NCBI GenBank assembly: GCA_029239545.1
Contig: JARBUQ010000108.1
Coordinates: forward strand, 1 to 9,972
Source of the DNA: Paenibacillus sp.
GTDB lineage: Bacteria; Bacillota; Bacilli; Paenibacillales; NBRC-103111
DNA length: 9,972 bases
Reading direction: 5' to 3'
Shown: positions 1-6,112 of the stretch, in pieces
Layout: each line of letters starts with the position of its first letter
How positions within the stretch are numbered: the first letter of the stretch is position 1
Position numbers and translations under genes: made by a program
Notes under the pieces: generated by a model
The model's database searches: none
What the model was told of the DNA's origin: nothing
Seen by the model: only the letters and a program-made list of their open reading frames with translations

Positions 1-24
1 TTTTTTAGCGAACGTGCAGGATAG

Positions 25-53
25 TTGAATATGTAGTATGTGTAAGATAAAAT
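25..53 (+). promoter_or_regulatory. Putative sigma-A promoter of the pentapeptide gene
   Basis: A TTGAAT hexamer (25-30, 4 of 6 matches to TTGACA) lies 17 nt before TAAAAT (48-53, 5 of 6 matches to TATAAT). The spacing is ideal for the vegetative sigma factor. Transcription would begin near position 60, leaving an untranslated leader of about 100 nt before the pentapeptide gene. No extended -10 TG is present. This is inferred from motif and spacing only; the region is AT-rich, so chance matches are possible. Confidence 0.42.
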
Positions 54-118
54 CATAGGAATGAACACTTCTATTAAAGTAGCTCGGAGGGTAATTGTGC
101 ATATGCTTGCGGACGATG

Positions 119-140
119 AATAGGCTAGGACGAGCCTATT
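119..140 (+). promoter_or_regulatory. Leader hairpin just before the ribosome binding site
   Basis: AATAGGCT (119-126) and AGCCTATT (133-140) form a perfect 8-bp stem with a 6-nt loop. The stem ends directly against the ribosome binding site AAAGGAG (141-147) of the next gene. No U-tract follows, so it is not an intrinsic terminator. Its position suggests a role in translation initiation or mRNA stability, or it may be a DNA palindrome bound by a regulator. The structure is seen directly; the role is inferred. Confidence 0.5.
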
Positions 141-157
141 AAAGGAGAATCAATGAA

Positions 158-799
158 ATGAAACCTAAGATTGACCCGCCGAAAATCCCTGATGACAACC
201 TGGCAATCCTGACTCATGAAGCAAACTCGCTTCAGACGAAGGACGAATTTCGTCTCGGATACCTAAAGGACGTCACCATTGATAGTCAGGATGCCAAGAA
301 AGTTTCGTTTGAAAAATTCATTTTCAAGAATGTAACCATTACGGAATCTTCTCTGATTGGTATTGAACTGACAGACGTAGTTTTTGAAAAATGCGATCTT
401 TCGAACGTTTGTCTTACCGATTCGTTCTTGCATCGAACGGAGTTCAGAAATTGCAAGTTGATCGGGACGGACTTTACGAGGAGCAGATTCCAGAATGTTC
501 GTTTCCTTGGCTGCTCAAGCAATTACGCCTCATTTCGATTTACCAATTTTAAGCAGGCCGCCTTTGAGAACAGTTCATTGATCAGCGCTGACTTTTATCA
601 TTCCGCATTGCAAAAAACATCGTTTACTGTTTGCCAAATCGATCAGGCGATTCTTTCAGGCTGTAATTTGGAGGGAATCGATCTCAGCGACTGTGAGTTC
701 AGCGGTTTGATTGTGGAAATAGAAGACTTGAATGGCTGTATCATTTCACAGCACCATGCCTCTTCGTTCGTCGGTCTCCTAGGATTGAAAATGAAATAG
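158..799 (+). CDS. Pentapeptide-repeat protein
   Basis: This 213-aa protein belongs to the pentapeptide-repeat family, whose members fold into a right-handed quadrilateral beta-helix. From about residue 49 to 188 it can be read as roughly 28 consecutive five-residue units with a Leu, Phe or other hydrophobic residue in the central position, for example CDLSN, CKLIG, TDFTR, ADFYH, CNLEG and IDLSD. One unit (CSSNY) lacks the hydrophobic centre. There is no signal peptide or membrane segment, so it is probably cytosolic. Length and the C-terminal tail ending LLGLKMK resemble YjbI/Qnr-like proteins. Qnr and MfpA mimic DNA and protect gyrase from quinolones, but most family members have no known role, so no function is assigned. 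ATG 158 is chosen because AAAGGAG (141-147) lies 10 nt upstream; ATG 153 is followed at once by a stop. A regulator gene follows after 72 nt and may be cotranscribed. Confidence 0.88.
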   Translation: MKPKIDPPKIPDDNLAILTHEANSLQTKDEFRLGYLKDVTIDSQDAKKVSFEKFIFKNVTITESSLIGIELTDVVFEKCDLSNVCLTDSFLHRTEFRNCKLIGTDFTRSRFQNVRFLGCSSNYASFRFTNFKQAAFENSSLISADFYHSALQKTSFTVCQIDQAILSGCNLEGIDLSDCEFSGLIVEIEDLNGCIISQHHASSFVGLLGLKMK

Positions 800-803
800 G
801 TTA

Positions 804-825
804 TCCGGCGGTGTGCGGTGCCGGA
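804..825. repeat. Inverted repeat with a tandem GCGGTG repeat
   Basis: TCCGGC (804-809) and GCCGGA (820-825) can pair as a 6-bp GC-rich stem. GCGGTG occurs twice, at 808-813 and 815-820, with a period of 7 nt. An A-tract (825-830) follows, so this is not a plus-strand terminator, and no suitable T-tract exists for a minus-strand one. It lies about 47-68 nt before the start of the downstream regulator gene, so it could be a control site or an mRNA structure. Function is unknown. Confidence 0.35.
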
Positions 826-854
826 AAAAATCAAGAGTATTCCACTTCACTATG

Positions 855-863
855 AGAGGAGGG
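855..863 (+). promoter_or_regulatory. Ribosome binding site fixing the regulator start
   Basis: AGAGGAGGG lies 8 nt before ATG 872. It favours that start over the longer in-frame GTG at 818, which has no such site and would add 18 residues in front of the receiver-domain beta strand. An in-frame GTG at 869 directly precedes the ATG and cannot be excluded. Confidence 0.75.
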
Positions 864-871
864 ACAGAGTG

Positions 872-1987
872 ATGAAAGTTCTCATTGTTGACGATGAGCC
901 TGCCATGCTGTTGGCTATGAAGCGGCTGCTGTCGAATATGGAAGGCGTGGAGCTTGTCGGGAGCTTTCAGAATGCGTCAGACGCGCTAGAATTTGTACTG
1001 GAAAGGGAGGTAGATCTCGTATTCCTGGACATCCAAATCGCTGCGGACGATGGATTGGAGCTGGCCCGCAGCTTGCGTTTAGTACGTGCAGATCTTGACA
1101 TCGTGTTTACCACTTCTCATGCAGAATATGCGATTCGAGCCTACGATGTTTATCCATTGGATTATATGGTTAAGCCGATTTCCAGAAAGCGCTTGACCCA
1201 GACGATCACTAGAGCAGCTAGCATACGCAGTGCTTCTTCTGATAATAGTAGCGACCTCTCAGCGAATCAGCTGACGGTTCGGGGACTAGGTTGCTTCGAG
1301 GCAAGCAGCAAGCAAGCCGGTGCAGTGAAATGGATTTCCAAGAAAAGCATGGAGCTATTCGCCTATTTGCTTGTTAATCGAGGTCGAAGTGTAACCAAAG
1401 TCCGAATCCTGGTGGATATTTTCCCGGAGATGCCTCTTAAGAATGCAGAAGCGTATCTTAATACGGCGGTCTATCAGCTTAGGAAGGCTTTGTCGCTGCA
1501 TGGGTTCAAGGAGATGGTCATCTCAGCGCAAGAGCAGTATCGTGTAGACTTGGATCAAGCAGATGTCGATTTTATACGATTCGAGCAGGCCGTTGTGGAA
1601 TTATCCGAAATCGATGCAGCGAATGAAGCGGCGGCAATAGATTTGGAGAAACAGTTTGCAGGAGAACTGTTTGAGGATAAGTCCTTTGAGTGGGCAACTA
1701 TGGAACGAGAGCGGTTATCGATTGTGTATGATTCCTATGCCAAGCGTCTCGCAAGCTGGCTGCTGGATCGGAAGCAATTTAAAGAAGCAGCGCACATTGC
1801 GAGAAGAATTGTATCCCGCAATGAGTTTGAAGAAGAGTCAACTCTTCTGCTGCTGAAAATATTCGGAGCCATGGGAGATCGACAGTCCCTCGATAATTAT
1901 TATGAGCATTATACGCAATTGCTGCTTAAAGAACTTGGTCTGCAGCCTTCGGAGAAATCTCGCCAACTCTATGAACACTATCAATGA
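872..1987 (+). CDS. Response regulator with LytR-like receiver and SARP/BTAD output domain
   Basis: This 371-aa protein is a two-component response regulator. The receiver (about residues 1-115) has the acidic pair D7/D8, the expected phospho-acceptor D53 in VFLDIQ, T81 in the FTTSHAEYA strand and K101 in YMVKP. A Ser/Asn/Asp-rich linker (about 118-133) leads to a winged-helix DNA-binding region (about 134-220). A helical, TPR-like bacterial transcriptional activator domain follows to the C-terminus, ending near ELGLQPS, a typical SARP/BTAD motif. In Bacillota such REC-wHTH-BTAD proteins are usually paired with a sensor kinase. None is adjacent here; the neighbours are the pentapeptide gene 72 nt upstream and a convergent transporter gene downstream, so it is an orphan within this window. 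Targets are unknown. The pentapeptide gene and its own gene are plausible but unproven. Confidence 0.88.
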   Translation: MKVLIVDDEPAMLLAMKRLLSNMEGVELVGSFQNASDALEFVLEREVDLVFLDIQIAADDGLELARSLRLVRADLDIVFTTSHAEYAIRAYDVYPLDYMVKPISRKRLTQTITRAASIRSASSDNSSDLSANQLTVRGLGCFEASSKQAGAVKWISKKSMELFAYLLVNRGRSVTKVRILVDIFPEMPLKNAEAYLNTAVYQLRKALSLHGFKEMVISAQEQYRVDLDQADVDFIRFEQAVVELSEIDAANEAAAIDLEKQFAGELFEDKSFEWATMERERLSIVYDSYAKRLASWLLDRKQFKEAAHIARRIVSRNEFEEESTLLLLKIFGAMGDRQSLDNYYEHYTQLLLKELGLQPSEKSRQLYEHYQ

Positions 1988-2037
1988 GGTTGAACAAATT
2001 GAATCAACTTCTTTCTTCGGCAGCTCCCTTATAAAAT

Positions 2038-3141
2038 TCAATTCTTGCCTCGCTCCACAAGGTTAATCCCCACGCCCATACAGATCACCGCAGTCAGCAG
2101 CAGCTTGGCAAGCGGCATGAAGATATCCGACCATCCGGCATTATAGACCGTGATTCCCATCAAAGCTTCCATGGCGTGGGTAAGCGGGAGAAACTCGGCA
2201 ATGAATAGCAGAATCGGATTGGTTAGTGTGCCTGGAGGCATATAAACGCCGCTAATCAATGGCATGATCGGAACGATCGAGGGATAGAGCATATTGAATT
2301 GCTCGGGTGTTCTGGTGATCCCTGTGAATAGCATCGCCATCGCAACGATGGCAACCGTATAAATTGCCGAAACAAGAAGCAGCATTCCGAAGTGCTCACC
2401 GAGATTGAAGTTGAACACGTATAAAAAGATGAGGTAAACAATGAGAACTTGTATAAATCCAATAACAGAGCTGTATACCAGATGACCTAGATACATTTGC
2501 GTTTTTCGTACTGGAGACAGGATCATTCGGTTCCAGATTCCAGATGTTTTCTCTACATTAATGGCATTGATCTTGAATCCGATCGTAAACATAACTAGGA
2601 ACAATGAGAATCCGAACATCAGTTGCAGTCCCATGTCATAGGAGATGATCTCTCGGCCGTCGGGTGCTTTTGCTTGCAGCCTTAATGGAGGCTGCTCCAG
2701 GTATTGCTCAACGTTCTGCTTGAATCGTGCCGGATCGCCCGATTGTTCCGCAGCGGCGAGCAACTGCAGTTCCTTCTGGAATATGGTCTGCACATGCTGC
2801 TCCACCAGTTGAACATTATAACTCTCTATCGAAGCAAGAATCCGATAATCATCCTGCAGTAACTGCACGGCTAGCGTCGAACGTCCCTCGCTCACCGATG
2901 TTCGTGCCTGCTGCTCCCCACGGATGACGAATTCGAACGCTTCGCTTTCATTCAGCCGTTCGATCCACTCGGCTGCAGCTGCTTCCGTAACGCCTTCCGC
3001 CCGGAAGAGGTCTATCTTCATTTTGCTCTCTGTATTCATACCGAACAACATAACTGCTATTACGCTTAAGCCGATAAACAACAACAGCATATAGGGAGAG
3101 CGTTTTTCTTTCATCCACTGTGCTAGTACAATCGGATACAT
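2038..3141 (-). CDS. ABC-2 type transporter permease (LnrN-like)
   Basis: This 367-aa membrane subunit belongs to an ABC exporter of the ABC-2 type. An N-terminal membrane segment (about residues 17-34) is followed by an extracytoplasmic domain of about 135 residues. Five or so membrane segments come after residue 170, with the typical loop after the second segment (EKTSGIWNRMILSPVRK, about 197-213). Its start overlaps the stop of the upstream permease by one base (TGATG), which indicates translational coupling. The site AAGGGGG sits 8 nt before this ATG, so a longer reading frame that extends 39 codons upstream is not the real start. As the last gene of the ATPase-permease-permease run it matches B. 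subtilis lnrN by position. Substrate cannot be read from sequence; in the Lnr system it is linearmycin-type polyenes. Only 50 nt separate its stop from the convergent regulator gene. Confidence 0.88.
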   Translation of the reverse strand: MYPIVLAQWMKEKRSPYMLLLFIGLSVIAVMLFGMNTESKMKIDLFRAEGVTEAAAAEWIERLNESEAFEFVIRGEQQARTSVSEGRSTLAVQLLQDDYRILASIESYNVQLVEQHVQTIFQKELQLLAAAEQSGDPARFKQNVEQYLEQPPLRLQAKAPDGREIISYDMGLQLMFGFSLFLVMFTIGFKINAINVEKTSGIWNRMILSPVRKTQMYLGHLVYSSVIGFIQVLIVYLIFLYVFNFNLGEHFGMLLLVSAIYTVAIVAMAMLFTGITRTPEQFNMLYPSIVPIMPLISGVYMPPGTLTNPILLFIAEFLPLTHAMEALMGITVYNAGWSDIFMPLAKLLLTAVICMGVGINLVERGKN

Positions 3142-4415
3142 CAGATTTTCCCCCTTTTCGGGAATAGGAATACGCCTGCAAGGACAACGATGAGGGAGAA
3201 GATGACCACCTGCAAAAGTGGTACAATGACAACGGAATAATCCCCTTGTTGAATCCATTGAATGAAGACGGATAACGTGAGACCATTGGGTGTATATTCC
3301 CCAATCTGTCTGAGCCAGTTAGGCAGAATATATACCGGTACGAAGCTGCCTCCGATCGTTCCGATCAAGATGATGATGAACATCATCAGCCCGCCTGCTT
3401 CCGCTTCCTTCATGCGGAATGACAATGAGGTGAAGACGGCGGACATCGCTGCTACACAGAAACAGAAGATCAGTGTAATCAGTCCGATACCGAGCCAGAA
3501 TTGCAGGGAGCGGTCCGGGAACACGTTAAGAGCAAAGTGGCATACAAGAAAGATGAAAGTCATTTGCAGCAACGTTATGCAGAAGGTTGAACTGATTTTG
3601 CCGGCCAAATAACGGATCGGGTGGCTGCCGGTCAGAAGAATCCGGTGAAGCACGTGCTCACGTCTCTCGGTAATGGCTTTCAGCGCTGTAGTCATTGATA
3701 GGAATAAGGCAAATAGAATGCTGTTTGACACCGCAAAGTATTGAAACGAAGTGATCATCTGGAACCCTTCGACCGACTCGCGTCCTCCGGTAGGTATCGC
3801 GGGATTGTTATGAATCAGAGCTTCTGTGATGCCCTCAGTAGACGCATGTCCCAATGCCAGTTGATCATTCATTGTTTGCATGAACCCCTCAATCATAGTG
3901 TGAAGTACATCGACCTTGATCGATGATTCCTCCGCTGTCAGGAGCAAGGTCGAGCCCTCCCCTTCATTCAGCAGCATCTTGTTCAATGCAGCCAGCGTAT
4001 ACCCATTGGGTATTGTAATAATGGCGGTAATTCTTTTATCCTCAAGCTGCTGCAGAGCAGCTTCGGAATCCAATTCGGCAGTTTCTACGAATGAACCAAC
4101 CTCTTCGCCCTTCAACATTTGCATCAACAGCATGGCCGGCTGCAACTGCTCTGCTTGCCCGGCCAGAATAGCTGCTTTGTCGGGGGGCAGTGACCTTGAT
4201 TTAAGCGAATCCCTGAAGCTCTCAAGCCCGGCATTCTCATTGTCTTCCTTCACGATGGCGATTTTCATATCGAGCGCTTCGGTTGGATTCTCCACCCAGT
4301 TGGGCATTGCAAAGCCTAACACGACAATTAGAACAAGCGGTGTAATAACGGCAATCAACATTTCCTTGCGATCACGCCAAAGGATTAGAAAATCTTTTTT
4401 GAAAAAGGGTAACAT
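3141..4415 (-). CDS. ABC-2 type transporter permease (LnrM-like)
   Basis: This 424-aa ABC-2 family permease has a cytoplasmic N-terminus (KKDFLILWRDRKE) and a first membrane segment at about residues 19-38. A large extracytoplasmic domain covers about residues 40-225. At least five hydrophobic segments then follow (near 230-250, 272-295, 307-333, 342-362 and 396-419). The motif AITERREHVLHRILLTGSHP (about 248-267) is the conserved cytoplasmic coupling loop of this family. The start is supported by a GGGAGGG site just upstream and by a gap of only 15 nt from the stop of the ATPase gene. It likely forms a heteromeric export channel with the next permease, powered by the ATPase. The LnrM-like label rests on gene order and architecture, not on alignment. 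Confidence 0.88.
   Translation of the reverse strand: MLPFFKKDFLILWRDRKEMLIAVITPLVLIVVLGFAMPNWVENPTEALDMKIAIVKEDNENAGLESFRDSLKSRSLPPDKAAILAGQAEQLQPAMLLMQMLKGEEVGSFVETAELDSEAALQQLEDKRITAIITIPNGYTLAALNKMLLNEGEGSTLLLTAEESSIKVDVLHTMIEGFMQTMNDQLALGHASTEGITEALIHNNPAIPTGGRESVEGFQMITSFQYFAVSNSILFALFLSMTTALKAITERREHVLHRILLTGSHPIRYLAGKISSTFCITLLQMTFIFLVCHFALNVFPDRSLQFWLGIGLITLIFCFCVAAMSAVFTSLSFRMKEAEAGGLMMFIIILIGTIGGSFVPVYILPNWLRQIGEYTPNGLTLSVFIQWIQQGDYSVVIVPLLQVVIFSLIVVLAGVFLFPKRGKI
3150..3156 (-). promoter_or_regulatory. Ribosome binding site for the second permease, inside the first
   Basis: AAGGGGG on the minus strand lies within the last codons of the upstream permease gene, 8 nt before the ATG at 3141-3139. 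It fixes the start of the downstream permease at the TGATG overlap. Confidence 0.7.
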
Positions 4416-4430
4416 TGCAATCCCTCCCTT

Positions 4431-5363
4431 TTAGTCTCTCAATGTTCTGCCCGTCAAATGAAGGAAAACATCCTCCAGACTGGGGGTGTGTACGTGGATG
4501 TTGATGATTTGCACCTTTTGCCGTTCAGCGGCCTGAACGACTGAGATTAGAATGCTGCTCTGCTTCGTTACAATCAGCTTCAGCCCTTTTTCCGTTTCTT
4601 CGACTAGTCTGACCGGCTCCAAAGCCTGCAGCTCCTGGATCAGTCCGGGACTTGGAGCATTGAGCTGGATCAACAACGTGTCTTCTCCGGAAAGAATGCG
4701 CTGCAGCTCCTCATGTGTTCCAGAAGCGATAATCCGGCCATGGTCCATAATGTACATGCGGCTGCACAGCTGCTCGACCTCTTCCATATAGTGACTCGTA
4801 TATAAGACCGTCGTACCTTTCTCCCGGTTCAACAGTCGAACTGTATCGAGGATGTGATTGCGGGACTGCGGATCGATGCCGACAGTAGGTTCATCCATGA
4901 TCACAATCTGAGGGTCGTGAAGAAGCGCTGCGGCAATATTAATTCGACGTTTCATGCCGCCCGAGAATGTTTTGATTAAGTCCTTCTGCCGCTCTCTCAG
5001 TCCGACGATTTCCAGCACTTCCTGAATTTTCGATTCCAGCTTAATGCCGCTTAACTTGTAGATAAGTCCAAAAAATTTAAGGTTTTCATAAGCACTTAAT
5101 TCTTCGTATAATGCGATTTCCTGCGGCACGACGCCAAGCACCTTACGGATCTCCTGTGGATACTTGACAATACTTTTCCCATTTAATCTTACATCGCCTT
5201 CAGTCGGTCTGAGCAGCGACGAGATCATCGATATGGTCGTTGATTTGCCTGCTCCATTCGGCCCGATTAGACCGATAGATTCCCCTTTATCCAGGAATAA
5301 GCTCACATCGTCCACAACGACCTTTCCTTTGAAAACTTTACGTAGCTCCACCGTTTCGAGCAT
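4431..5363 (-). CDS. ABC transporter ATP-binding protein (LnrL-like)
   Basis: This 310-aa cytoplasmic ATPase carries all the ABC motifs: Walker A GPNGAGKST (34-42), Q-loop Q81 in VVPQE, signature FSGGMKRR (133-140), Walker B IVIMDEPT with D157 and E158, a D-loop IDPQSR, and switch histidine H191. A regulatory extension of about 80-90 residues follows the nucleotide-binding domain and ends in the LEDVFLHLTGR motif, as in the DrrA/CcmA-type exporter ATPases. AAGGGAGG lies about 8 nt before the ATG. The two permease genes follow directly, so it energises that exporter. The gene is separated from the upstream regulator gene by a 113-nt gap with a terminator and a palindrome, suggesting it has its own promoter. 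Gene order matches B. subtilis lnrL. Confidence 0.93.
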   Translation of the reverse strand: MLETVELRKVFKGKVVVDDVSLFLDKGESIGLIGPNGAGKSTTISMISSLLRPTEGDVRLNGKSIVKYPQEIRKVLGVVPQEIALYEELSAYENLKFFGLIYKLSGIKLESKIQEVLEIVGLRERQKDLIKTFSGGMKRRINIAAALLHDPQIVIMDEPTVGIDPQSRNHILDTVRLLNREKGTTVLYTSHYMEEVEQLCSRMYIMDHGRIIASGTHEELQRILSGEDTLLIQLNAPSPGLIQELQALEPVRLVEETEKGLKLIVTKQSSILISVVQAAERQKVQIINIHVHTPSLEDVFLHLTGRTLRD

Positions 5364-5389
5364 AACATCTGCCTCCCTTTTCCTTGATC

Positions 5390-5419
5390 ATCCTACCCAT
5401 GATTTAAGTTTACAAACAA
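5390..5419 (-). promoter_or_regulatory. Weak candidate promoter of the transporter genes
   Basis: On the minus strand TTGTTT (5419-5414) and TAGGAT (5395-5390) are separated by 18 nt. They match the sigma-A consensus in 3 and 4 of 6 positions. Because a terminator ends the upstream transcript at this point, a promoter is expected here, and a poor -35 box would fit one that needs an activator. The match itself is weak. Confidence 0.28.
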
Positions 5420-5442
5420 AAAGACAGTGATATCACTGTCTT
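5412..5442 (-). terminator. Intrinsic terminator after the two-component genes; 22-bp perfect palindrome
   Basis: On the minus strand AAGACAGTG, loop ATAT and CACTGTCTT (5442-5421) form a perfect 9-bp stem followed by TTTGTTTGT, the layout of a rho-independent terminator. It lies 35 nt after the response-regulator stop codon and 58 nt before the ATPase start. It would end or reduce read-through from the kinase and regulator genes into the transporter genes. As DNA, 5421-5442 is a perfect 22-bp palindrome directly upstream of the candidate -35 box, so it may also be a protein-binding site. Confidence 0.68.
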
Positions 5443-5476
5443 CCGTCATTCCTATGATCACGAACCATGACTTCAG

Positions 5477-6112
5477 TCATACTATATTATGCCGGATTGC
5501 GTAGATAGCCAGCTGTGTCCGATCGCGCAGCTCAAGCTTGTCCATAATTTGACTGATATGATTTTTAACCGTTCCGACTGATAGTCCTAGCTCATTCGCG
5601 ATTTCCCGGTTGCTTCTTCCTACACCTACTAGTCGGATAATGACCAGCTCGCGCGGCGTAATCGAGGCATCAACCACCGCTGCTTTTTCCTTGCCCTGCA
5701 GCAGGCGCGGAATGACCTTGGCCGCCACATCGTCTTGAAGCGCTAGGCCGCCAGCAAAGCAGCTTCGGATCGAGCGGATCAGCGCCTCCGGTTCGGCATC
5801 CTTCAGCATATATCCGTGCGCTCCGCTCTTCAAGGCTTCCAGCGCATATTCGTCATCATTGAACGTTGTAAGCATCAGTACTTTGCTGCGCGGCCACCGC
5901 GATCGGATAACCCTTACGGCCTCCAGTCCGTTCATCTCCGGCATTTGAATATCAAGCACGATCACATCGAACGTATGCGTTTCACAAAGCGCCACCGCTT
6001 CCTTCCCATTACCGGCTTCGCCATTCACCTTCAATTCCGGATCGGTTTCGATCATCATTTTCAAGCCATAACGGACCATCGACTGGTCCTCGGCAAGCAG
6101 GATTCGGATCAT
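5477..6112 (-). CDS. NarL/FixJ-family response regulator (LnrK-like)
   Basis: This 211-aa DNA-binding response regulator is the partner of the kinase encoded just upstream. The receiver domain (about residues 1-120) has E8/D9, phospho-acceptor D54 in VLDIQMP, T82 in LMLTTF and K104 in GYMLKD. A LuxR-type helix-turn-helix (about 148-211) contains ITPRE, NREIANELGLSVGTVKNHIS and DRTQLAIYAI. The ATG overlaps the kinase stop as ATGA, and GGGGAGGAAG precedes it, so the two are translationally coupled at a fixed ratio. It is expected to activate the exporter genes downstream, as LnrK does for lnrLMN in B. subtilis; this is inferred from context. Confidence 0.92.
   Translation of the reverse strand: MIRILLAEDQSMVRYGLKMMIETDPELKVNGEAGNGKEAVALCETHTFDVIVLDIQMPEMNGLEAVRVIRSRWPRSKVLMLTTFNDDEYALEALKSGAHGYMLKDAEPEALIRSIRSCFAGGLALQDDVAAKVIPRLLQGKEKAAVVDASITPRELVIIRLVGVGRSNREIANELGLSVGTVKNHISQIMDKLELRDRTQLAIYAIRHNIV

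Noticed and set aside
818..871. Longer start (GTG 818) for the SARP-type regulator
   Set aside because: No ribosome binding site precedes it. It would place 18 residues before the receiver's first beta strand, and a strong site serves ATG 872.
1989..2016. Possible terminator between the convergent regulator and permease genes (GTTGA/TCAAC stem followed by a pyrimidine-rich run)
   Set aside because: The stem is only 5 bp with two G-C pairs and a 10-nt loop, and the T-run is interrupted. It is too weak to call, although some terminator is expected in this 50-nt gap.
3142..3258. 39-codon N-terminal extension of the second permease
   Set aside because: The extension overlaps the upstream gene, is Cys/Arg/Pro-rich and unlike a permease. 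The TGATG junction with AAGGGGG marks the true start.
3916..4434. A 172-codon plus-strand open frame opposite the first permease gene
   Set aside because: It is the antisense image of a well-supported membrane protein gene, is rich in Ser and Ile without family features, and lacks a ribosome binding site. The same applies to the other antisense frames, such as those opposite the ATPase, kinase and reductase genes.
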